Shown here: positions 54,591-63,923 of the stretch, in pieces
Numbering within the stretch: the stretch's first letter is position 1
Layout: each line of letters begins with the position of its first letter
DNA from: JAGLCW01 sp964427915
GTDB lineage: Bacteria > Caldisericota > Caldisericia > UBA6126
Reading direction: 5' to 3'
Assembly (NCBI GenBank): GCA_964427915.1
Contig: CAYRWA010000080.1
Coordinates: 15,503-79,502, forward strand
DNA: 64,000 nt
Program-made: the position numbers and the translations under genes
Notes under the pieces: generated by a model
Seen by the model: the letters and a program-made list of their open reading frames with translations, nothing else
Database searches by the model: none
Told to the model about the DNA's origin: nothing

Positions 54591-56839
54591 ACATCTGTAA
54601 ACAAGTAGAAAAATGGCTCCAAAATCATCCACAGGAAGCTTTGCCAGAATGGATTCAAGAGCATCTTGAATCATGTTCTTCTTGCAAGGAAATCGTTCAT
54701 GTTTCTTCTCAATTGCATGCTTTTTCTCGGACTCCAAAAAAACCCATTCAGTATACATTTACACCTGCATTGGACTGGAGAATACGAAATAGCATCTATA
54801 CTGCGGCTGATACGCTCAAAAATCCGAACAAAAACCAGAAAAAAGCAACATCGCGTTTTCAAAAAGGTTTTGTTGCTGCCTTTTCAGCTGTTTGTTTGTT
54901 ACTTACAATGTTTTTCACGATGCCTGTTGCCAACCAAAATACAACATTCTCTTTATTGTTGAATGAAAAATTTAAAGAAATGATGCAGACGCCTTCTTCT
55001 ACTTTTTTTGAGGAAGTTGATACCCTAGCAGCGGTGGATGATCATTTACAGTTTGTGCGATATTATTGCGAAACAAAAGAAGAGAGAGAGTTTTTATATA
55101 GTAACAATGAAGACAGTCGCAATAGACTTCTTTTTGTAAAATTTATCGGGATGCAGTCTGATGTATCTTACTTACAAATTTATCAGTATGCCCAAAAAGA
55201 TTTGTATTACCAAGCGATACAAAAAGCCAAGTTGCCTCTTTGGAAAACCTGGAAAGAATTTGCTTCCTATCTTGACCAATTCACTCTGCTTCCAGGACAA
55301 CCTTTTGAATCGTTTGATGCGACGGTATTGTCTGTAGATTATTCAACGGGCGCGGTACAAACAGATTTGTTCACCAAGCCATTGTTTTCTGATTACATCA
55401 TCATGCAGCAGGTGAAGCCTTTCAGAACCTATCATTTTACTGTGAAAACAATGTCGTCGAAACACAATATTGTAGCAATTGATTTACCTCTAGAAAACGA
55501 TTCTTCTTGGCAAGGAAAGATCTTGTCTATTCATAAAAATTCCATGTACATAGATGGATTTTCAGAGGAACTTTTTGTTAGTGAAAAAGTGCTAGACGGA
55601 GAAAAAGCGAGTTCTCGTTTGCAAAAAAACGACTATGTGTTTATCCGAGCTACTCAAACCAATCAAAATCAATGGGTCATAACCTCCTTGTCTGTTTTGC
55701 AAGAACCCTCTCCTCGAAAAATAACCGGTACAATTGCAGGTGTTTATCGCAATGGATTTGTTCTAGACAAACTTGATATGAGTTTCTTTTATGCTTCTTC
55801 CTTGGATCAAAGATTCTCTCAGCGCGATACTATCACCCTAGAGGGGTTGGATTATGGAACCTTCTTTATGGTTGAAGATGTGATCTCCCATATTCCTTAT
55901 CAAGAAGAAAAAGAAGAGTATTACCTAGCTTCTCATAATCATAAGGAAGAAGGGGCAAAAAATGCAATCACCACACCTCCTAGTAAAACAATTACTTCGA
56001 TTCCTCCCTCTGCTCCTAGAAATCTAGTGCCCGATGTTCCAACAGAAAGTGATATAGTTGTAGGCATTCAAGAGGATCAATACTATTTTCTAAGTGGAAA
56101 AGTAGTGCCCAAAAGTCAATTGTCTCAACCCTTATCTGTAGGAGAATCAATACGATACAAAAAAGAACAAAATAGGATAGCTATTCAGCGTCATTTTATG
56201 AATCAATCGCAGGTAGTTCAATTTGCCGTAGAGTATCTGGAAACACTCCCTAATGGTATTGATATTTACCATTCTCCACAAGATGGAAGTAGAATTTATG
56301 TATTTCGTTCTTCGATAGAAGAAAAAGAGAATGTGTCTATGTTTCAAGGCAAGGTTGTTTCGTATGGAGGTATTCATATTGCTCTCCAGTGGCGTATATT
56401 TTCATTCTCAACGCTAGTGGATATTCAAGCTGTTATTACCAAAGAAATTGAACATCAATCCCTCTATCAGCTCGATAATGGCTGCGTGTTAAAAATTGAC
56501 GATTTAACAGAGATACAAGGCAATATACAAATTGGAAAAACAGTGAAGATTTCAGGTCAATATGACCAAAACGTTCTAAAAGGATATATAGTCCGAGTAG
56601 AAAAAGAAATCTTCATGTTACAGGGAGAAATTGTTGATTGGGATGAAGAAGAACAATGGCTTCTTCTGGATTCAGGCGTTGTTATTCAGTTAAATGAAGC
56701 AACCATATTCCATGGCCAAGGAGTATTTCGAGAAGGTACAGTGGTATATTGCAAGGTATACGTGAAAGATGGCCAGTATATAGCTTCTGATGTTTCGTGG
56801 GAAGAGAATTCTATTCCCGGAACAGGAGATCGAATATGA
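54587..56839 (+). CDS. membrane anti-sigma factor with zinc-finger and very large outside domain
   Basis: 750 aa. The N-terminal ~90 residues hold the anti-sigma zinc motif His26-x3-Cys30-x2-Cys33, followed by one span at about 93-112. The remaining ~640 residues lie outside. Residues ~230-430 and ~560-740 contain repeated small beta units (for example ITGTIAGVYRNGFVLD, LQGEIVDWDEEEQWLL) that resemble DUF5666-type barrels, separated by a Pro/Ser/Thr-rich linker near 455-480. Typical anti-sigmas have 100-200 residues outside. The family controls ECF sigma release; what this outside part senses is unknown. Overlaps on both sides are 4 nt. Confidence 0.85.
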   Translation: MNICKQVEKWLQNHPQEALPEWIQEHLESCSSCKEIVHVSSQLHAFSRTPKKPIQYTFTPALDWRIRNSIYTAADTLKNPNKNQKKATSRFQKGFVAAFSAVCLLLTMFFTMPVANQNTTFSLLLNEKFKEMMQTPSSTFFEEVDTLAAVDDHLQFVRYYCETKEEREFLYSNNEDSRNRLLFVKFIGMQSDVSYLQIYQYAQKDLYYQAIQKAKLPLWKTWKEFASYLDQFTLLPGQPFESFDATVLSVDYSTGAVQTDLFTKPLFSDYIIMQQVKPFRTYHFTVKTMSSKHNIVAIDLPLENDSSWQGKILSIHKNSMYIDGFSEELFVSEKVLDGEKASSRLQKNDYVFIRATQTNQNQWVITSLSVLQEPSPRKITGTIAGVYRNGFVLDKLDMSFFYASSLDQRFSQRDTITLEGLDYGTFFMVEDVISHIPYQEEKEEYYLASHNHKEEGAKNAITTPPSKTITSIPPSAPRNLVPDVPTESDIVVGIQEDQYYFLSGKVVPKSQLSQPLSVGESIRYKKEQNRIAIQRHFMNQSQVVQFAVEYLETLPNGIDIYHSPQDGSRIYVFRSSIEEKENVSMFQGKVVSYGGIHIALQWRIFSFSTLVDIQAVITKEIEHQSLYQLDNGCVLKIDDLTEIQGNIQIGKTVKISGQYDQNVLKGYIVRVEKEIFMLQGEIVDWDEEEQWLLLDSGVVIQLNEATIFHGQGVFREGTVVYCKVYVKDGQYIASDVSWEENSIPGTGDRI

Positions 56840-58494
56840 AAAAACTTTTGCAACTTTTTATAGCCCTCTTTTTAGCAGGTACCCTTTTCATTCCAACACA
56901 TCTTTCGTATGCTCAGGATACTCTATCAGGATCCATCCGGCCGGTTCGAAAAACACAGTGCATTATTGCTTTGGGCACCTATGAAAAAGGGGAAGCAACG
57001 TCTATGGAATTACGTCTTCCACTTTCTGACAACCATATTTCTTCTGAATCTTGGATCACCATATTGTTTCCCGATTCTTTTGCTATACCAGAATTGTTTG
57101 CGCATGATTTTGCTTTCGCAGACGCCACTGCTTTGCAAGTTCAGAAGACAGGAAACAACAACATTCGGTTGCAAACTCCTACAAATATTACCGAATTGTT
57201 GTCTATATCCATCTCTCTAGACGCAGGAATTCGGAATCCAATCGAAGAAGACTCTTTTGTGTGCACTCTTTTTATAGAATCTTGGGAGGAGTTTTTTGAA
57301 TCAGACCCTATCTTACTGCAAACTCCTCACAACTCCGTTTTATATACAATGCAAAACCAAGCTAAACCCAATCAACATGGGTGGATGTCCGAGACACCTA
57401 TTGTGCAAGTCTATTCAGAAATGACGCAAAACATCTTTGTTTCTTTGAATCAAACTGAATTTAGCAAACTAGACGATTTTGTTTTTACAATTCCCGAGGG
57501 ACTTCATACACTATCGTTTTATGGAGTACGTTCTTCGGGACTCAAAGAGGAAATAAAGACCATTTCCTGGAAAGTGGATCCGTATCCTCCTTCTTGCATT
57601 GCAATATCACCTAATCATCGATCTTGGATTAATACGGAACATCCATTGGTAACATTTCAAATTGCATCGATATCACCAGCCTTTCTGATAGTATCCGAAG
57701 AAGTATATCCTGTTCTAGACAATGAAGTACAAGTTCCTATGTCTTTGAAGCCTGGGAAAAATACTGTTTCTTATGATATTGTTAATCAGGCAGGACACCG
57801 TATTTCAGATGAATTTACTTTGTTTGTTGATATCACGCCACCAGCAGTTTCGGTTTACTACCCTTCAGAAGGGCAGATATTTTGCGGGTACCAGATGGTG
57901 GTTACTGGAAAGTCTGAGCCTAGCAGTACTTTGTCAGTCAATGGAATGCCTGCACAAACAGATGCGTATGGAAATTTTTCAATCGAGATTCCTATTGTCG
58001 AAGGAGAAAACATTGTGTTAGTACGCAGCGAAGACCGGGCAGGGAATAGCACCGAACTACAAAGAACTTTCTTCCACTATACGGGCACTGTTATAGAAAT
58101 CCAATTGGCCAACCATAAAAGCTTCTTAAATGAAGAAGAAATTGAACTTGAGCCGTTTCCATTTCGTGATTCACAAAATGGAGAAGTGTATGTTCCTATA
58201 CGTTTGTTTGCTGAATCACTTGGATATTCCTTGCGATGGGATTCAAAACTAAATGCAGCCATACTGGAAAAAGGTGGGATTTCGATCTATGTGCGACCCA
58301 ACGATTCCATTATTAAGGTTTCCCAGCAAGAAAATGTAGAAGAAATTGATGTGTATTATGCCCCCACTATTGTAGATGGAGTGATTGTTGTTCCCATGGA
58401 ATTCATCAAGACTATTCTTGGGTCGGAAGTGAAATACAATCAAAAACAAGACACCATATATATCATCTTTTGCCCAGAAAGGAGTGAGAAATGA
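56836..58494 (+). CDS. secreted Ig-like protein with C-terminal stalk domain
   Basis: 552 aa from the ATG overlapping the anti-sigma stop; the longer frame to 56797 is inside that gene. Signal peptide about 1-28. Residues ~35-170 form one copy of the module that is repeated five times in the next protein (hallmark LDAGIRNPIEEDSF). Ig-like modules follow, the last with VTGKSEPSSTLSVNG and GENIVLVRSEDRAGN, then the copper-amine-oxidase-type stalk domain (~430-552, VYVPIRLFAESLGYSLRW). Likely a structural or adhesive surface protein under the adjacent sigma factor. Overlap with the next gene is 4 nt. Confidence 0.82.
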   Translation: MKKLLQLFIALFLAGTLFIPTHLSYAQDTLSGSIRPVRKTQCIIALGTYEKGEATSMELRLPLSDNHISSESWITILFPDSFAIPELFAHDFAFADATALQVQKTGNNNIRLQTPTNITELLSISISLDAGIRNPIEEDSFVCTLFIESWEEFFESDPILLQTPHNSVLYTMQNQAKPNQHGWMSETPIVQVYSEMTQNIFVSLNQTEFSKLDDFVFTIPEGLHTLSFYGVRSSGLKEEIKTISWKVDPYPPSCIAISPNHRSWINTEHPLVTFQIASISPAFLIVSEEVYPVLDNEVQVPMSLKPGKNTVSYDIVNQAGHRISDEFTLFVDITPPAVSVYYPSEGQIFCGYQMVVTGKSEPSSTLSVNGMPAQTDAYGNFSIEIPIVEGENIVLVRSEDRAGNSTELQRTFFHYTGTVIEIQLANHKSFLNEEEIELEPFPFRDSQNGEVYVPIRLFAESLGYSLRWDSKLNAAILEKGGISIYVRPNDSIIKVSQQENVEEIDVYYAPTIVDGVIVVPMEFIKTILGSEVKYNQKQDTIYIIFCPERSEK

Positions 58495-61400
58495 AAACGA
58501 ACAAGTTGTTCTCTAGGATTCGAGTCTTATTTTTTATTGCATTGTTTTTATCAACCATTCTCATTCCAATAGGAACAAAAGCAGCTGTTACCAGTATTGA
58601 AGTAAGACCAAATGTGCAGTGCATAAAAATTGGTGAAACAGTTACTTTTACTGCCACTGCTTATGATGAGAATGGATCTATTGTTCATGATGCGACATTT
58701 CGTTGGTACCAGGAAGGACCAGGGAGCGGATCACCTTCTTCTGATACACGCTCTTACACCTTCACTGCAACAAGTGCAGGACAAATCCAGATGTTTGTTT
58801 CGTCTGGGGAAACAAAGCATGTTTTCCGATTTGATGTAGGAGCTACCCAAGTTAGCGATGTTCAAATCCGAGTAGAGCCAAATACTGCTGGAGAGCTTGC
58901 TAACTATACAGTTATGTTTTATACAGATGAATGTGGAAAACTAAGCCCCGGTGATAAAATTTATTTAGCCTTTCCATATGGTACTACGTTTACACGATAT
59001 GCCGGTTGCAATGCTGTAACGGTAAATGGCATCCCAGCTTCATACTATGTAGAAACCGATAAAAATGACAATCAGATTGTTTCGATCACTGTTCCCAATT
59101 CTTATCCTGACACTACTCTTGTGTACATACGAATTTGTCGAGTACAAAACCCTCGAGGGGGTGCCTGTTATCGTATGGCTGCTGCTACTAGTAAGCAACC
59201 CTATTGGGCCCTTTCAAATAGTTACGCCATTGTAGGCTCTATCATTACAACTCCCACCGTTGAAGTTGCTCCTGATATTGTGGGAGAGATAGCCGCCTAC
59301 ACAATTCGATTTGAGACTTCGTCCACGGGACGATTGGGTAGCTGCTACGGGGGAGCCATTATGGTGGAATTTCCCTATGGAACAAAGATACCCACTACAA
59401 TTTCTGCAGAGCATGTTTTGGTGAATGGTCAGTATTGCAACGGAGCAGATCCTGTTGTGAATGGACGCGTCGTGAAAATTTATCCAGGGATGGTTGTTTT
59501 GGAAGAGTCTGACGTCAAGGTAGAGTTTTTGCTAGAAGCAGGCATTACCAATCCTACGAGTTCAGATCAATATCGATTGGTTGTTTGGACAAATGCAGAC
59601 AACACAAGAGTTAATTCAAATTATTACAAAATTCGTAATAGTGTCATCCAGGATGTACAAGTATGGATTGACAAACCATATATCAATACAAAATCGGAAT
59701 GGAAAATTTCGTTTCAAACTGGCTTGGTAGGTAGAATGAGAGAGAATGGAATCATCACCATTTACTTTCCATCTTCTGTCAAACTTCCTGATTCTTCTGT
59801 ACCAGGTGATATTAAAGTAAACGGAGTACCTACAACAAAGCCTGCTATTATAGAGGGGGCAGGGACTTTAAAAATACCTACCCCTGTGTTGTTTGAGGCA
59901 CAGAGCCCAGTAGAAATTGTGATAAAAGAAGAGTTTGGCCTTACGAACCCTACGTCCGTTGGACGATACACGATCAAAGTTCATACGGGCAAAGAAGGCA
60001 CAAATGTAGAATCCCAAGAGTTTGAAATAGGCCCTAGTATGATTGGAGATCTATCTGTTCAAATTGGATCGCCTTTTGTGACCGTTAATACCTCTATTCA
60101 GCTCACATTTACAACAGGTGGTGGTGGACAGTTAACAACCGATAATGGGCAAATCTACATTATTATGCCCCAGGGAATGTATATTCCTAATACAATGGCA
60201 AAAGATAGTGTACTAATCAATAATGTACCCATGCAGACCACGCCTTTCCTGAAAAAAGCAGAAAATCGAATTATTTTAAATGTACCCCTTGATATTGCAC
60301 CCGAATCTGTTGTCCATGTTGAGTTTTTAAAAGAAGCAGGATTGCGCAACCCGGTCACTCCCGGTGATTACATTTTTCGAGTTGCTACCAATCGAGAGGT
60401 TTCTTATATCTCTTCCTCCAAAATACCTATACAAGAATCAAAAATACAACAAATTTCTGTCGATGTTTTGTCCCGTACTGTCCAGCAACCCACCTCCATG
60501 GATATATCTTTTACTACAGGTCCAGCTGGTTCATTAAGTGCAGGGGAAAAAATATTTGTTTTTGTTGACACACGGTTTCAATTTCCCAAAGATTACCAAA
60601 GCGGTATTGTATTGAATGATAAAAATTTAGACTTGTTTCCTGTTATGATAAAGCCACATGAGGGAATGATACAAATTACGATTCACCGTGAGATCAAAGC
60701 GTTGGAAACAGTACATATTCAAATTACGCCAGAGGCTGGTTTTGTGAATCCTTCACAAGAAGGTTCTTATACATTGGGAGTTTCGACTCAAAGTGAAACA
60801 CAAACTGTAGCATCCAAACCCTTTTCTATCATTCCTCTCCCGCAAACCGATATAATTGTTGATCCAGCTTTTCCCAATGGAGACAACCAATGGTATGTGA
60901 CTAAGCCAAACATATCCTTTGATGTGTACTCACTTGAACCCGAGTCAATCCAAACGTGGTTCTCGTTGAATGGAGAAGACTGGATTCTGTATCAAGAGAC
61001 TCTGGTTTTGTCTTCTGGGGTCTATGAAGTCCAGTATTATTCTATGCAAGGAGAAGCCAAAGAAGAGGTACAATCCACTACCATCAAGATTGATACACTA
61101 CCTCCTTACATCCAGCTTCCTGATGGACCTGTTTATACCAATCAAATCGCGTATCAGTTCTCCATCACCATTGTAGAGTCCCATTTCCGTAATGGATTTA
61201 TTGGAGAGCAGGAGATTACTTCCCTTGTGGATGGCCAAATGAAGGCAACCTTGCTTTTGGAAGAGGGAGAAAATGAATACTCCATTTTAGTCTATGATGA
61301 TGCAGGACATCGAAGCGAAGCAACCATTTTGATTGATTTGGATCAAACTCCTCCCCAGCTTCACATTGAAAGTCCTTCTCCATGGCAAAAAACGATTCGA

Positions 61401-61976
61401 GAAACCATTTCCATTGATGGATACACAGAACCACATGTAATGGTAACCCTTAATGATAAGCTGCTACCAGTAGTGGATGGAAACTTCATGACACAGTACA
61501 CTTGCATTGATGGAATCAATGCCCTTGAGTTTATTGCAGTAGATCGTGCTGGAAACAAAACAAAAACCATTGTTCCCGTTCATTATTATGCCAATTTTTG
61601 GGTTCAGTTCACGATTGGTCAGCAAATTGCATCTTCTTCCATGGGAGAGCTTGATGTAGGATATCCCATCTTTCTACAATCTTCTCATACTATGATTCCT
61701 TTGACAATTTTTACGACGTTGTTGGGGTGTGAAGTTGAATACGAACCGATTTTTCAAATCATTACGGTTAGCATCCCTAATGGGAAAGTTATACAAGCGC
61801 AAATAGGCAACACAACTGCTACTGTAAACAATGAAAAAAGACACTTACCAGTACCTCCTGTAATACGCAATGGACGAACCTTTATTCCTCTGCGTTTCTT
61901 TGCAGAAGAGTTTGGTTTTACTGTACAGTATGTAAAGGAAGAAAATGCTATTCGCATGGAGTACCATGAAGGCTAA
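58491..61976 (+). CDS. large secreted repeat protein with five ~133-aa repeats, Ig-like modules and stalk domain
   Basis: 1161 aa. Signal peptide about 1-31, then an Ig-like (Big2-type) module (~32-115). Five tandem repeats begin near residues 120, 254, 384, 517 and 652, each a beta-rich unit with the pattern VFPYGT/IYFP...VLVNG...EAGxxNPxxxGxYxxxVxT. Ig-like modules (~790-1030, including VMVTLNDKLLPVVDGNF) and a two-part stalk domain (~1034-1160, GRTFIPLRFFAEEFG) close the protein. Looks like a stalk or fibre protein projecting from the cell. It overlaps the glycosyltransferase gene by 11 nt. Confidence 0.85.
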   Translation: MKTNKLFSRIRVLFFIALFLSTILIPIGTKAAVTSIEVRPNVQCIKIGETVTFTATAYDENGSIVHDATFRWYQEGPGSGSPSSDTRSYTFTATSAGQIQMFVSSGETKHVFRFDVGATQVSDVQIRVEPNTAGELANYTVMFYTDECGKLSPGDKIYLAFPYGTTFTRYAGCNAVTVNGIPASYYVETDKNDNQIVSITVPNSYPDTTLVYIRICRVQNPRGGACYRMAAATSKQPYWALSNSYAIVGSIITTPTVEVAPDIVGEIAAYTIRFETSSTGRLGSCYGGAIMVEFPYGTKIPTTISAEHVLVNGQYCNGADPVVNGRVVKIYPGMVVLEESDVKVEFLLEAGITNPTSSDQYRLVVWTNADNTRVNSNYYKIRNSVIQDVQVWIDKPYINTKSEWKISFQTGLVGRMRENGIITIYFPSSVKLPDSSVPGDIKVNGVPTTKPAIIEGAGTLKIPTPVLFEAQSPVEIVIKEEFGLTNPTSVGRYTIKVHTGKEGTNVESQEFEIGPSMIGDLSVQIGSPFVTVNTSIQLTFTTGGGGQLTTDNGQIYIIMPQGMYIPNTMAKDSVLINNVPMQTTPFLKKAENRIILNVPLDIAPESVVHVEFLKEAGLRNPVTPGDYIFRVATNREVSYISSSKIPIQESKIQQISVDVLSRTVQQPTSMDISFTTGPAGSLSAGEKIFVFVDTRFQFPKDYQSGIVLNDKNLDLFPVMIKPHEGMIQITIHREIKALETVHIQITPEAGFVNPSQEGSYTLGVSTQSETQTVASKPFSIIPLPQTDIIVDPAFPNGDNQWYVTKPNISFDVYSLEPESIQTWFSLNGEDWILYQETLVLSSGVYEVQYYSMQGEAKEEVQSTTIKIDTLPPYIQLPDGPVYTNQIAYQFSITIVESHFRNGFIGEQEITSLVDGQMKATLLLEEGENEYSILVYDDAGHRSEATILIDLDQTPPQLHIESPSPWQKTIRETISIDGYTEPHVMVTLNDKLLPVVDGNFMTQYTCIDGINALEFIAVDRAGNKTKTIVPVHYYANFWVQFTIGQQIASSSMGELDVGYPIFLQSSHTMIPLTIFTTLLGCEVEYEPIFQIITVSIPNGKVIQAQIGNTTATVNNEKRHLPVPPVIRNGRTFIPLRFFAEEFGFTVQYVKEENAIRMEYHEG

Positions 61977-63801
61977 CATTTTGTATACCCTTGCTTTTGT
62001 ATGTTATGGCATTACTTTTTTTTTATTCATTCGACTTTTGATTTGGAAGCGAATCAGTAAAAAATATTACTGGAATGCAAAGCCCACTTTAACGCTTCCT
62101 GATATTCAAATGATATCTTCTTTTGAAGAGACTCCACTTCCTTTTATTTCTATTATGATTCCAGCCAAAAATGAGAGTGCAGTAATACGGCAAACCATTC
62201 ATAATGCGATACATCTCAACTATCCATCCAATCAATATGAACTGCTTGTTATTGTGGACGAAAGAGAACAAATAGAAAATGATAAGAAAGTAGAGATTGT
62301 GTGGGCAGAAATTGAGAAATGGAAAAAAGAGAATGCAAATGCATACAATATCCACAAAAGGAAGGTTGGTTTTTCATTTCGATCCATTTCAAAAGAGTTG
62401 CAACAAGCGTTACTAATGTACCGTTTAAAACATCTACTTTGGGGACCTTTTTACCACAAACTATATATGGAATTTTCATCCACTCTTTCCTATACATTTG
62501 ATCCGTCTGTTCTGCATGCTCTAAAAGGATCTCTAGAAGAAGCACTGCGAAAAATGCCCTATACTCGAAAAGAAGTCAAAAAGTGTTTAATGATATCCTT
62601 GCAGAAAGCATTTCCTTATACAGAACGTAACGGGTTAAAAAAAGTTATGTTGAAACTGGAAGAAATGATGTATTCATTTTTGCACACCTTATCAGTACAA
62701 GAAATTCAAAGTATGTCAAAAGAGGATGTAAAAAAAGCATTTCCTACGACAAAAACAATTACAGAGGAGATGATAAAAGATGCATCCATGCAAGGTGTAA
62801 CTCTGAAAGCAGTGTCGGTTCCTACAAATTATACAGGTTCCTACCCACGTACATATACGAACCTAAGAACTCGGTCTACAAAAGGAAGAGCACTCAATTA
62901 TGCCCTCGATGAACTACACCCTCGAGCAGATGTGATAGGATTTTACGATGCTGAGAGTCGGCCCGACCATTCAGTTCTTCTTCATGTAGCCAAAGTATAC
63001 TTGCAAAAGAAAGGAAACGTACCTATTTTGCAAGGACCTCTTTATCAAGTGCGAAACTATTATACAATGGGGTTTGTTTCGCGCATTGGAGGTCTTTTTA
63101 AGGCCGTTTCTCATGAATGGTATCTTCCAATTATCTTTAAAAAAATCCCTTTTGTTGGCGGGACAAATCTTTTTGTACCCAAAGAATTGCTTCTTTCTAT
63201 CCATGGTTTTAATCCCACTGCATTAACCGAAGACTTAGACCTTGGTATTCGAGCCTACATAATTCGCCATGTTCCGGTCGAATTTCTTCCTGTTATATCT
63301 ACTGAACAAACTCCTCCGTTTTGGAGTCAGTTTTTTAAACAGAGATTGCGATGGGCTTCGGGCCATTTACAAGTCATGTCAGACCTTAAAAAAACACACC
63401 AAAGCCTATATTGGCAATTGTTTTGGAAGGGTCCCTTTGAGTGGATTCTTTATCAGTTTTCTGCGATTGTAGTCATTCTTATGAATGTCGGATTTGTATT
63501 GTCTAAAATGGGATGGATGCCGAAACAATTCATTTCTGTTAATCCTATTGTACAAATGGTACTATTATTCATGAACATACCATACATATTTTTCGCTTTT
63601 TATTGCTTCTATCATTATCAATTTACTTTCGAGAAACATTTTTTATCGTTAGATTCCTTTCCTGGGATCGAATGTATCAAACTAATTTTATCTAGTATTT
63701 TGGTTTTTCTTCTTCCATTGCCCTATATTTGGGCCATGATACTCCATGTATTGGATAAAAAACCTCAACATTGGGTGAAAACCCCAAGAACGAGTGAGTA
63801 G
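61966..63801 (+). CDS. membrane GT2 glycosyltransferase with a large helical insertion
   Basis: 611 aa from ATG 61966, inside the end of the repeat-protein gene. One N-terminal span (about 5-27), a GT2 domain and several C-terminal spans. Visible residues: IMIPAKNE, VDERE, Asp318 in FYDAE, TEDLDLG and QRLRWASGH. Compared with the GT2 at 51903-53327 it has about 130 extra residues (~120-260), Lys/Glu-rich and predicted helical, between the nucleotide-binding strand and the acidic metal site. It ends in VKTPRTSE like its paralogue. As last gene of the sigma operon it probably makes a surface glycan together with the secreted proteins. Confidence 0.87.
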   Translation: MKANILYTLAFVCYGITFFLFIRLLIWKRISKKYYWNAKPTLTLPDIQMISSFEETPLPFISIMIPAKNESAVIRQTIHNAIHLNYPSNQYELLVIVDEREQIENDKKVEIVWAEIEKWKKENANAYNIHKRKVGFSFRSISKELQQALLMYRLKHLLWGPFYHKLYMEFSSTLSYTFDPSVLHALKGSLEEALRKMPYTRKEVKKCLMISLQKAFPYTERNGLKKVMLKLEEMMYSFLHTLSVQEIQSMSKEDVKKAFPTTKTITEEMIKDASMQGVTLKAVSVPTNYTGSYPRTYTNLRTRSTKGRALNYALDELHPRADVIGFYDAESRPDHSVLLHVAKVYLQKKGNVPILQGPLYQVRNYYTMGFVSRIGGLFKAVSHEWYLPIIFKKIPFVGGTNLFVPKELLLSIHGFNPTALTEDLDLGIRAYIIRHVPVEFLPVISTEQTPPFWSQFFKQRLRWASGHLQVMSDLKKTHQSLYWQLFWKGPFEWILYQFSAIVVILMNVGFVLSKMGWMPKQFISVNPIVQMVLLFMNIPYIFFAFYCFYHYQFTFEKHFLSLDSFPGIECIKLILSSILVFLLPLPYIWAMILHVLDKKPQHWVKTPRTSE

Positions 63802-63808
63802 CACTCGT
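63790..63808 (+). terminator. hairpin over the stop codon of the sigma operon
   Basis: ACGAGTG (63790-63796) and CACTCGT (63802-63808) form a perfect 7-bp stem with a 5-nt loop that includes the TAG stop. No T-run follows directly (T-rich sequence appears only ~20 nt later), so it may be a 3'-end stabiliser or a weak terminator. Confidence 0.4.
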
Positions 63809-63888
63809 ATCTAAAATTTCAATAGATTGCTTTCTCTTTTTCTTAATTTGCAAAAAGTAAAAAAATATCGATTTTTTTCTAATTTCTA

Positions 63889-63917
63889 TTGACACAAAGT
63901 AAAACTTTTTGTAAATT
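63889..63917 (+). promoter_or_regulatory. strong promoter abutting the start of the last gene
   Basis: A perfect TTGACA, a 17-nt spacer and TAAATT, with only 6 nt to ATG 63924. Transcription would start at the start codon. No ribosome-binding site is seen. Confidence 0.65.
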
Positions 63918-63923
63918 AAGCAT

